Of a DNA stretch of 64,000 nt, positions 57,000 to 64,000 are shown piece by piece (the stretch's first letter is position 1; each line of letters opens with the position of its first letter). This DNA comes from an uncultured Chitinophagaceae bacterium. GTDB lineage: Bacteria > Bacteroidota > Bacteroidia > Chitinophagales > Chitinophagaceae. Both the position numbers and the translations under genes were made by a program. The stretch is taken from positions 62,001 to 126,000 of the forward strand of contig CALJNC010000012.1 in assembly GCA_937981995.1 (NCBI GenBank), given 5' to 3'. The notes under the pieces were generated by a model, which was given only the letters and a program-made list of their open reading frames with translations, was not told the DNA's origin and ran no database searches.

Positions 57000-57902
57000 A
57001 TCTAGTAAAGCATTTTTAAGTTCTGAAAACTTAAATTCAAAACCTGTTTCTACAATTTTATTACTAGAAACTCGACTGCCTTCTAAAACAATACCTGCCA
57101 TTTCGCCTAAAGCCAATTTTAGTATAACGCTTGGTGCTCCTACTGGAATAAATATTCTCTTTTTTACTGCACAAAGAGTTTTTATGAAGTCCTTATTATT
57201 CACATGTTCCGGTGCTGCGCTATTATATGCGCCTTGCATATTTGGGTCTTCAATTGCTTTTACAAAAATGGAAACTATATCATCAATATGAATCCATGGA
57301 ATGTATTGCTTTCCACTTCCAATAGGCGTGCCAAAACCAAACTTTAATGGCATAGCCATTTTAGGTAAAGCACCATCTTCCTTTGCTAAAACCACTCCTA
57401 CACGCAGGGCCACTGATCTAATCTCCAGTGCTTTTGTTTTTTCTAAAACGGACTCCCAGGCTTTGCCTACTTCTCCAAAAAAATCAGTAGCTGCGGGATC
57501 GGTTTCTTTAAATATTTTTTTGCTAGTCAATAGGCCATAATAACCAACTGCTGAAGCTGTAATAAAAGTCGCCGGTTTTGAATTTGATTTATGAATCCTA
57601 TCTAATAATAAATCGGCCGAGTCTACTCGGCTATTAATTATAGCTTGCTTACGTTCCGCTGTCCATTTTTGACTTCCTACATTGGCACCTGCCAAGTGAA
57701 TGATAGTATCCGCCTTGTCAATTGCTTCTTGAGGTAAGATACCCTTAGCAATATCCCACTGATAGCAATCTACCTGATCTATTTCTTGCTTTGATCTACT
57801 GAGGATAGAAACTTGATAGCCCTTAGCCTGTAAGGCGGGAACTAATTGGCTCCCAATTAATCCTGTGGCTCCTGTGATTAAAATATTTTTATTGTTCATC
57901 AA
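56988..57902 (-). CDS. TIGR01777-family NAD-dependent epimerase-like protein
   Basis: 304 residues. The N terminus ILITGATGLIGSQLVPALQ is the GxxGxxG nucleotide-binding loop; IIHLAGANVGSQKWTAERKQAI, SAVGYYG and PWIHIDDIVSIFVKAI identify the SDR39U1/YfcH branch. Its substrate is unknown. Last gene of a three-gene minus-strand run starting with the SNF2 gene; overlaps the lipoprotein gene by 14 bp. Confidence 0.9.
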   Translation of the reverse strand: MMNNKNILITGATGLIGSQLVPALQAKGYQVSILSRSKQEIDQVDCYQWDIAKGILPQEAIDKADTIIHLAGANVGSQKWTAERKQAIINSRVDSADLLLDRIHKSNSKPATFITASAVGYYGLLTSKKIFKETDPAATDFFGEVGKAWESVLEKTKALEIRSVALRVGVVLAKEDGALPKMAMPLKFGFGTPIGSGKQYIPWIHIDDIVSIFVKAIEDPNMQGAYNSAAPEHVNNKDFIKTLCAVKKRIFIPVGAPSVILKLALGEMAGIVLEGSRVSSNKIVETGFEFKFSELKNALLDLVS

Positions 57903-58392
57903 TTACAAATGAGTTTTTAAATTCTGACAACATAAGAATGTCATCTTTAATTTTTTGTGTATCTAACAATATTGTTGTAGTTATGAAGTACGTTTTTTTA
58001 TTCATGTTTTTATGAAATACCTCACTTACGCCTTCACCATTTTCCGAGGTGAAAGAAACTTTTATTTTGTCAAAAAATTGATTATTAAGTTGAACATTTC
58101 TTGAGGTGTCTATTTTTACATTCTTCCAATCATTCAGGGATGAAATTGATTTTTTCTGTATGTCAATAAATTCTGCAAAGTCTATAATTCCTAGCATTTC
58201 TGCAATAACAACTATTCCATGATTCTCCTCTCTCTTGTGCTCAATACTTAATGTTCGAGCACCATCACTATCAATTTCTTCTTGCACCATCCAGTTTTTG
58301 GGATAAGTAAAATGGATTTCCTCAGAATTAAATTTGCTCTCGGTGCATGAGAATAGGAATAAACAAAATATTGAGAGATAAACAAATTTCAT
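57889..58392 (-). CDS. PsbP/DcrB-like lipoprotein
   Basis: 167 residues. Lipoprotein signal ending at LFSC (Cys16), then a PsbP-like alpha-beta pattern: IHFTYPKNWMVQEEIDSD, LSIEHKREENHGIVVIAEM, VFHKNMNKKTYFITTTI. Function unknown. It starts three bases after the SNF2 stop. Confidence 0.65.
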   Translation of the reverse strand: MKFVYLSIFCLFLFSCTESKFNSEEIHFTYPKNWMVQEEIDSDGARTLSIEHKREENHGIVVIAEMLGIIDFAEFIDIQKKSISSLNDWKNVKIDTSRNVQLNNQFFDKIKVSFTSENGEGVSEVFHKNMNKKTYFITTTILLDTQKIKDDILMLSEFKNSFVIDEQ

Positions 58393-58395
58393 TCT

Positions 58396-61300
58396 TTACG
58401 TAAATAAATACTCAATATCCTCACGGCTTAAGTTCTTCACGAACTTGGTATCGTCGCTAATGATATCTTTTACTAGTGAGTTCTTTTTCTCTTTCAGCTT
58501 CATGATTTTTTCTTCTACCGTGTCCTTACAAATGTAGCGGTATGCAAAAATATTTTTCTTTTGTCCAATACGGTGTGTACGATCAATTGCTTGTTGCTCC
58601 ACAGCCGGGTTCCACCAAGGATCCATTAAGTATACATAATCTGCGGCAGTTAAATTCAGTCCCATACCACCGGCTTTTAATGAAATTACAAATACCCTTG
58701 TTTCTTCATCTTCTTGGAAGTTTTTAATCGCTGATTGACGTTGGGTTGTAGTAGAGCTACCATCAAAGTATTCAAATTTGATATTTTCCTTAGTTAGCTT
58801 ATCCTTGATTAAAGAAAGCATGCCTAAGAATTGCGAGAAGATTAATACCTTATGCTCACCTACAACTGATTGTAATTGAGATGTAAGTTCATCTAACTTA
58901 ACCGAATGTGGCTCGCTGCTTTCAGCTCCTTTAATAATTGAAGGGCTATCGCAAATTTGACGCAGACGCATTAAGCCTTGCAAAATAGAGAACTGAGATT
59001 TGTTCAGTCCTTTGGTATCTAACTCGCCCAAAATCTTAGAGCGATATAAATTTCTATATTGCTCGTAAATTTTCTTTTGTTCTTTACCCATTTCACAGGT
59101 AAGCGTAATTTCTGTTTTCTTTGGTAAGTCTTTTGCTACTTGTTCCTTAGTTCGGCGTAGCAGGAAAGGATAAATTAATTTTTTAAGATGCGCTTTTGTT
59201 TCTGCTTCCTGATATTTATCAATTGGCACGGCAAATTGCTCCTTAAAAAATTCTTTGCTACCAAGCATACCAGGATTTAAGAAGTGCATTTGACTGTAAA
59301 TATCAAACGTATTATTTTGCATAGGCGTACCACTTAAGGCAACTCTATTTTTACCTTGTAAAATCATAGCCGCTTTAGCGGTTTTAGAAGTTGGGTTTTT
59401 TATAGCCTGACTTTCATCTAGTACTATGTAATCAAATTCATTTTTATTTAAAAAGGCAATATCACTTCGTAGCGTACCGTAAGTTGTAATAATTATATCA
59501 TGAGCATCTATTACTTCATACTTTGACGTACGGCTTGAGCCATGATGAATATAATATGTAAGGCCAGGTGTGAATTTTTCAATCTCTTCTTTCCAGTTGT
59601 ACAATAGAGTAGTAGGGCATACGATGATTGCTTTTAAAGTTTCATTTTTATTTTTAAAATTCTGCAGGACCGTTAATGATTGGATTGTTTTACCCAGTCC
59701 CATATCATCGGCTAGTAAGCCGCCCCAGTTTACATCTTGGAGGTAATTTAACCATCTAAAACCTGACTTTTGATAAGGTCTTAGATCCGCTTTTACATCA
59801 TCAGGTATGATTATTTCACCTTCCTTAGGCAAATCAGTACGCAACAACATTTTTTTCTTTTGATCTAATTCCGCTTTTACATCCTCTTGATCAATATTGT
59901 CATATAGCTCATCAATAATATGAAAGTTTACCTTGCTTACTTTTAGTTTATTTTCTTTGATGTCTGCCATTTTAAACAGCAGCGAATATTTTTTAATCCA
60001 CTCATCGGGCAATAATCCCAATGAACCATCTTTTAGTTTTACAAAGTTTTGCTTTGTACGGATAGATTTTTGAATTTCTTTTAAATCAGCTTGCTCGCCA
60101 GCAAAGTCCAATTCTATTTCAGTATCAAACCAATCAATATTAGAGGTTACACTCAAATGGGTTTTTGGCTTGATTTTCTTAAACTTAAATTGTTTTAAAT
60201 TATCGTAACCAAACAATTGAATTTTACCCTGTTTCATTTTTTGGAAAAAGGTGTACATCCAGTTTTCGCTTAATGCATATTTAGATTCTAGTATATACGC
60301 ATTCCCAGCAGTATTTTTTTTCATGCGTTGGTGCAAGGCTTCAATTTTTTCCATAAAAGCGAGCTCACCTTCCTTGTCACGTTGAATCATAACAATTTGA
60401 CCACCTTCAATGCTAGGAAACTGTTTTTCATCGCTATACTCAAGTTCGCTTTCGCCGTAAAGAAAAATAGGCTTAAGAATAAACATATTGCCACGCTCGT
60501 TTAACAAAAGTCCCAATGTAGGAGCTTGCACTGGTGCTGTTTTTACCAAGCTCTTATCTAAGTCCATGTTTTTAGTGCGGCTATAAGGTAGCACTACTTT
60601 TTCCATATATTCATCCCACTCCTTTGCTTTGGTAGGGAAATTGTTATACAGCCTATCGCTGCAATTAGCATCTAAGCCTTTCTTAGGCAAGAAGATTAAA
60701 TCTTCTGTAAGGAAAAAAGTAAATCCTGGGAACAGGTTCTCTTCTTGCTTAAAGTGATTTCTACCAATACCGTATTGAATAGACAATTTGGTTTTAGGTG
60801 TTTTCCCTTTTAGTACATATTTCATTTCAATGTCAGCATACGAGACATTGATTTTATTTAAGTTAGCAATTTTTAATGCTTTACTTTTTGGTAAAATGTA
60901 TAAAGGCGTTTGGTCTCCAATTAATCCAAATAATTTATGCAATCGAGGAAGAGCATATTCATAATACAGTTTCTTATTATCCTCAGTCCAATCTTCATCG
61001 CTTTTTAGGCTTTCCCATAAGTCGCCAAACGGAGAATTTTTACTAATAAATTTATTTACATCTGCATCCTGCAATTTTTTTGCAGCGTTTACTACCGCAC
61101 GGTCATCGGGCGCATACGGATTTAGGTTTACGTACTTTGTGGTATCTAGCTCAGTAACCTTTGATTTAAATTCATTTGCTTCTTTTGCTTTTTTACCTTC
61201 AATTACGTTTAGTTTAAAATAAGGGAACGACTCTTGATTTAAGTTTATTACAACACCTATTGAATTAGTATAATCCTCAGGACCCGTAATGCTTTCTTCA

Positions 61301-62130
61301 GTTTTTTGAAAATGAGCAGGGCGTACTTTTTCTGTTTGGTTAACTTTTTTAATTGTCTTGTCAAGGACTTTTAAGAATGGCTTACTTTCTTTATAATAAA
61401 ATTCAAATTTGTCAGTTAAGTCATCTTCTAATGAGTAGCCGTATAGTCCTAGGAGCACATTTTTTTGTTTATCCCAATTGCGTATCGTGTCAAAGTATTG
61501 TGTGCCATAATTATTTAGTAGTTGCAAAAGCAAGGCTGACTTATGTACGCAAAGCGGATAGTGCTTTTCTTCACAGTTACACGACGTATTAATTGTTCCA
61601 TTGTCGTTTCGCTGAATTTTCATTTCATAGGTCTTGCCATTGTATGGCAAGTCGGCTTCTATATACTCATTAGCCGCTGTAAAAATTTTTGCTTTATTTA
61701 GTTTAGCAATATTACCTGCTTCCGTAAAGTTTTCATCAGAAGTGTATAAGCGCAATAACTTTAATTCAAGATTGCGCATTTTAATTACCGTATTTTTTTG
61801 ATCAAAAGAGTTGTCCTTACTATCCAGTGAATTTGTAATGATTAATTCATTTAAGAAATAAAGAGCAGCGGCTTCATGCCTGCATACATCACCCATATTG
61901 TAAGGGCACTTACAAAACACCTCCATTTTTTCTTCATCGGTATATCGATTAATGGTAACGTTATAATAATTTTTATAAATATCATTTCGTACTCGAAACG
62001 TGAGCTGTTGTATTACATCATCGTTATGAATCAGTCGTACACCTTCGGTTAAGAAAATTTTCTTTCCTCTAATAATCGCTTCTTCGCTTCCGGTTTTATA
62101 GATATGTTTGGTAATATGTGGTAATGACAT
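58396..62130 (-). CDS. SNF2-family ATPase with two SWIM zinc fingers
   Basis: 1244 residues. Two SWIM motifs sit in the first 200: C73-K-C75...C83-R-H85 and C184-N-C186...C194-V-H196. A bacterial SNF2-associated region (about 210-770) follows, then the motor: DMGLGKT (809-815, Walker A), DESQ (905-908), LSGTPMQNN (932-940), and the C-terminal lobe with LKAGGMGLNLTAADYV and QAIDRTHRIGQ. These proteins translocate on duplex DNA; the bacterial target is unknown. A -7 box TAAATTTG (62158-62151) precedes it. Confidence 0.93.
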   Translation of the reverse strand: MSLPHITKHIYKTGSEEAIIRGKKIFLTEGVRLIHNDDVIQQLTFRVRNDIYKNYYNVTINRYTDEEKMEVFCKCPYNMGDVCRHEAAALYFLNELIITNSLDSKDNSFDQKNTVIKMRNLELKLLRLYTSDENFTEAGNIAKLNKAKIFTAANEYIEADLPYNGKTYEMKIQRNDNGTINTSCNCEEKHYPLCVHKSALLLQLLNNYGTQYFDTIRNWDKQKNVLLGLYGYSLEDDLTDKFEFYYKESKPFLKVLDKTIKKVNQTEKVRPAHFQKTEESITGPEDYTNSIGVVINLNQESFPYFKLNVIEGKKAKEANEFKSKVTELDTTKYVNLNPYAPDDRAVVNAAKKLQDADVNKFISKNSPFGDLWESLKSDEDWTEDNKKLYYEYALPRLHKLFGLIGDQTPLYILPKSKALKIANLNKINVSYADIEMKYVLKGKTPKTKLSIQYGIGRNHFKQEENLFPGFTFFLTEDLIFLPKKGLDANCSDRLYNNFPTKAKEWDEYMEKVVLPYSRTKNMDLDKSLVKTAPVQAPTLGLLLNERGNMFILKPIFLYGESELEYSDEKQFPSIEGGQIVMIQRDKEGELAFMEKIEALHQRMKKNTAGNAYILESKYALSENWMYTFFQKMKQGKIQLFGYDNLKQFKFKKIKPKTHLSVTSNIDWFDTEIELDFAGEQADLKEIQKSIRTKQNFVKLKDGSLGLLPDEWIKKYSLLFKMADIKENKLKVSKVNFHIIDELYDNIDQEDVKAELDQKKKMLLRTDLPKEGEIIIPDDVKADLRPYQKSGFRWLNYLQDVNWGGLLADDMGLGKTIQSLTVLQNFKNKNETLKAIIVCPTTLLYNWKEEIEKFTPGLTYYIHHGSSRTSKYEVIDAHDIIITTYGTLRSDIAFLNKNEFDYIVLDESQAIKNPTSKTAKAAMILQGKNRVALSGTPMQNNTFDIYSQMHFLNPGMLGSKEFFKEQFAVPIDKYQEAETKAHLKKLIYPFLLRRTKEQVAKDLPKKTEITLTCEMGKEQKKIYEQYRNLYRSKILGELDTKGLNKSQFSILQGLMRLRQICDSPSIIKGAESSEPHSVKLDELTSQLQSVVGEHKVLIFSQFLGMLSLIKDKLTKENIKFEYFDGSSTTTQRQSAIKNFQEDEETRVFVISLKAGGMGLNLTAADYVYLMDPWWNPAVEQQAIDRTHRIGQKKNIFAYRYICKDTVEEKIMKLKEKKNSLVKDIISDDTKFVKNLSREDIEYLFT

Positions 62131-62150
62131 AGTATGTAAAAAGTAGCCTT

Positions 62151-62158
62151 CAAATTTA
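62151..62158 (-). promoter_or_regulatory. -7 box TAAATTTG for the SNF2 gene
   Basis: Full TAnnTTTG match on the minus strand, 20 bases before the ATG at 62130. No -33 TTG at the expected distance. Confidence 0.35.
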
Positions 62159-62283
62159 CAAGAAAAACAGCGCCTTAGCTAATTTGCCAAAGCGTTAATT
62201 TGTTGATTTTGCTATGTTTAGCATATTATTTTATTTTTTATAAATTGATAATAGGAATTGAAAGTTGAGAATGATTTTAGGCC

Positions 62284-62291
62284 TATTTTTG
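62284..62291 (+). promoter_or_regulatory. -7 box TATTTTTG for the CAMC-type small protein
   Basis: Full TAnnTTTG match, with a TTG (62265-62267) 16 bases upstream. The GTG at 62297 is only five bases downstream, so the message would be leaderless. Confidence 0.5.
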
Positions 62292-62296
62292 TCCTT

Positions 62297-62509
62297 GTGA
62301 AAAAGTACATTTTTTCCATATTAGCCATTTTCTTCCAACTTTCTTCTTTTGCTCAATGTGCCATGTGTACCAAAACTGCAGCAGGTTTAGGTGACGATGC
62401 AGCGGAGGGATTAAATAATGGGATTATCTTTCTAGCTTTTACACCGTTAGCTATTTTATTATTGTTAGGTTTTCTTTGGTATAAAAAAAATAAGCATGAG
62501 TTTGCTTAG
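62297..62509 (+). CDS. 70-residue membrane protein with CAMC motif
   Basis: 70 residues from a GTG at 62297; the frame opens earlier at 62258, but the promoter box lies inside that extension. A signal-like segment ends at SFAQ; the mature N terminus CAMCTKTA has a CxxC pair, and one membrane helix (about 47-64) is followed by YKKNKHEFA. I recall similar small proteins in many Bacteroidetes with unknown function. The CxxC could be redox-active or metal-binding. A multiheme cytochrome lies next door on the other strand. Confidence 0.7.
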   Translation: MKKYIFSILAIFFQLSSFAQCAMCTKTAAGLGDDAAEGLNNGIIFLAFTPLAILLLLGFLWYKKNKHEFA

Positions 62510-62528
62510 ATGATCCTGTACTTGAATT

Positions 62529-62621
62529 CTTTGTTACAATTCCTTTGTCCGTTTCAATATTCAAAAAGTATAATCCATTAAATAGTTGCCAAGCAATTAC
62601 TAATGAGATTAAATTCTTACC
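62529..62621 (-). pseudogene. Remnant of a type IX secretion C-terminal sorting domain
   Basis: On the minus strand, a frame open from 62621 translates to a segment ending LFNGLYFLNIETDKGIVTK, preceded by GKNLISL. This closely follows the end of a type A T9SS sorting domain (G-N-x-I/L, then L-NG-x-Y-F-x-x-I-x-T-D-x-G-x-x-T-K). A stop codon lies just before it, there is no start, and the frame differs from that of the cytochrome gene ending at 62633. I read it as a decayed fragment of a deleted secreted-protein gene. Confidence 0.5.
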
Positions 62622-62632
62622 TTAAGATGTCG

Positions 62633-64000
62633 CTATTGAATATCATTCAACATCGCTTTAATTTGTTCATTAGCTGGATAAAGCCGCGATGCTTTTTTGA
62701 GCGTTTGTTTTACTTTTTCTAATCGGTTCAATTTATAATTGGCCACAGCCAAGTTTATGTAAGCTTGCTCATTTATAGGGTTTAATGCAATGGCTTTTTC
62801 CGTAGACTTTATAGAGGCGTCTAATTTATTCTCAGTCAAATAAATGTATCCTAGCGCTTTATGGGCTTCCTCGTATCTATCATTCTCTTTGAGTATAAAA
62901 GTCAATTCTACTTTGGCCTCCGATAGGTTTTCGTTTTTAATCAGCGCATTGATAAGTTTCATTCTAAAATCTAAACCATAGGGCATAAGTTTTACCGCTT
63001 GTTTATGATATAAAATGGCGCTTTTTACATCACCTCCTTGAAACTGACTTTCACCAATTCTGTAAGCTGTCCATGCATCATTAATCGTTGCTGGTTTTTC
63101 TTTTGCAGAAAGTTCAATGATTTTTTTATAATCTTTTTTTAAGAAGTATGTGCGAAGTACATCTTTATCCAAGCTACCATTATTACCATTAGAAAGATAC
63201 TCCAAAGCGGTATCCAATAACAACGGATTGGGTTCATAGCGCTCATAAAATTCAAGAAAGGCACGTGCTTGAATGCGCTTACTTGGGTTTTCATTATTGT
63301 AAGAGGTTAATCCTATAAACTTACGAATAGCCTCTTCGTTTTCTATGGTAGGTGTCCTTCTAATAAAATGATCGGTTACCGCTACATGCGGAATGTCAAT
63401 ACTTTCATTTTTTGCCATATGGCAGCTTGAGCAATTGTCATTTTTACTTTGTCGTACACTAAGTTTCTCGGTACAAGTATTACTTGTGTTATGACAACTT
63501 TTACAGGCTGTATTATATTGTGCTACCGGCGTTGCTTCGATGCTTATATGTGGGTTATGGCATGTAATACAACTCATTTTACCACTATTTACATAACAGT
63601 TACTCATTTTCATACGCTCCACATGGCTTGCCATAATCATATGTTTTTGGATACCACTAAAACTTGGCATAAATACACTCATGGTATTTTTGAGCTCTTG
63701 CGTTGGTAAGAAATCAAAGAAATTTTTTCCATCATTTAAAACTGCAATTCCTTGTAGGTGGCATCGCTGGCAAAGGTTATTTTGCTGTTCGGTTGTAAGG
63801 CGTTTAGGATTTACAATTGAGTAGTCGGGTCCTTTAGAAGTATCTATAATTTTGCCTACTTTTTTTTCAGCTACATGTATACTTCCCGGCCCATGACAAC
63901 GCTCGCAATCAATGCCTTGTTTTACTTCGGCATATTTATTGAGGCTTCCTTCAATATGCTCAGGGTATCCATTGTGGCACGTAATACATTCCGTTTGTAT
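62633..64000 (-). CDS. Multiheme cytochrome c with TPR repeats (5' end outside window)
   Basis: 456 residues are visible; the frame stays open to base 64000, so the ATG at 63682 is internal. Six CxxCH haem sites can be read: CITCH, CERCH, CQRCH, CITCH, CKSCH and CSSCH. The C-terminal part (from about base 63150 to the end) is made of TPR helices such as YRIGESQFQGGDVKSAILYHKQAV and EEAHKALGYIYLTENKLDASIKS. Family: cytochrome c-554/NrfB-like tetratricopeptide proteins of Bacteroidetes. It probably works in the periplasm or on the outer membrane in electron transfer; partner unknown. Confidence 0.88.
   Translation of the reverse strand: MQTECITCHNGYPEHIEGSLNKYAEVKQGIDCERCHGPGSIHVAEKKVGKIIDTSKGPDYSIVNPKRLTTEQQNNLCQRCHLQGIAVLNDGKNFFDFLPTQELKNTMSVFMPSFSGIQKHMIMASHVERMKMSNCYVNSGKMSCITCHNPHISIEATPVAQYNTACKSCHNTSNTCTEKLSVRQSKNDNCSSCHMAKNESIDIPHVAVTDHFIRRTPTIENEEAIRKFIGLTSYNNENPSKRIQARAFLEFYERYEPNPLLLDTALEYLSNGNNGSLDKDVLRTYFLKKDYKKIIELSAKEKPATINDAWTAYRIGESQFQGGDVKSAILYHKQAVKLMPYGLDFRMKLINALIKNENLSEAKVELTFILKENDRYEEAHKALGYIYLTENKLDASIKSTEKAIALNPINEQAYINLAVANYKLNRLEKVKQTLKKASRLYPANEQIKAMLNDIQ

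Overview
The window is core chromosome of an AT-rich Bacteroidota (Bacteroidetes) bacterium. The lineage evidence is: a complete dcw cell-wall/division cluster in the phylum's usual order; a PorT-like type IX secretion protein behind ubiE/menG; a GldB-like gliding lipoprotein near nadE; a RemB/Wzi-like outer-membrane protein; a two-gene methionine synthase; a fused alpha/beta 2-oxoacid dehydrogenase E1; and several promoters with the Bacteroidetes -7 box TAnnTTTG. I saw no rRNA, tRNA, CRISPR array, insertion sequence or prophage.

Layout. 1-3.3 kb: split MetH (minus strand) with a structured leader. 3.4-5.1 kb: two-component pair, followed by a convergent O-antigen-ligase-like gene. 6.4-8.7 kb: YciO-family protein, outer-membrane barrel, a 43-aa membrane protein and pdxH. 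8.7-13.2 kb (minus): M48 protease, methyltransferase, thioesterase and glycosyltransferase in a tight run, plus a RemB/Wzi-like protein. 13.3-17.8 kb: dihydroorotase, a small NTF2-like protein, an unusual indoleamine-dioxygenase-like/cytochrome b5 fusion, and a lipoprotein. 18.2-34.7 kb: mraZ-rsmH-ftsL-ftsI-murE-mraY-murD-ftsW-murG-murC-ftsQ-ftsA-ftsZ, closed by a terminator. 34.8-40.8 kb: envelope proteins, porT-ubiE, engB, lipoproteins, a YkuK-like protein, a CoA-binding protein behind a sigma-54-type promoter, and a beta-CASP nuclease. 40.9-46.5 kb: BNR lipoprotein, propeller-like protein, BamA-like protein, nadK, purS, amidohydrolase. 46.6-52.1 kb: cationic and Cys-rich secreted proteins, nadE, a barrel, gldB, an EamA transporter. 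52.2-57.9 kb: groES-groEL, DUF1569, E1 fusion, epimerase. 57.9-64 kb: lipoprotein, a double-SWIM SNF2 ATPase, a 70-aa membrane protein, a relic of a type IX sorting domain, and the C-terminal part of a multiheme cytochrome with TPRs.

How the parts fit. The 16-kb dcw block builds lipid-linked peptidoglycan precursor (MurE, MurD, MurC, MraY, MurG) and the division machinery (FtsL, FtsI, FtsW, FtsQ, FtsA, FtsZ). It is preceded by a 10-bp-periodic GTGG array of the kind MraZ binds. PorT, GldB, RemB and the sorting-domain relic point to type IX secretion and possibly gliding.

The most unusual items are the IDO-like/cytochrome b5 fusion, the metH leader with two mutually exclusive hairpins, the histone-H1-like Lys-rich tail on FtsQ, the sigma-54-type promoter and the sorting-domain relic. 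No multi-gene defence or mobile system was visible. All calls are by eye, without database searches.
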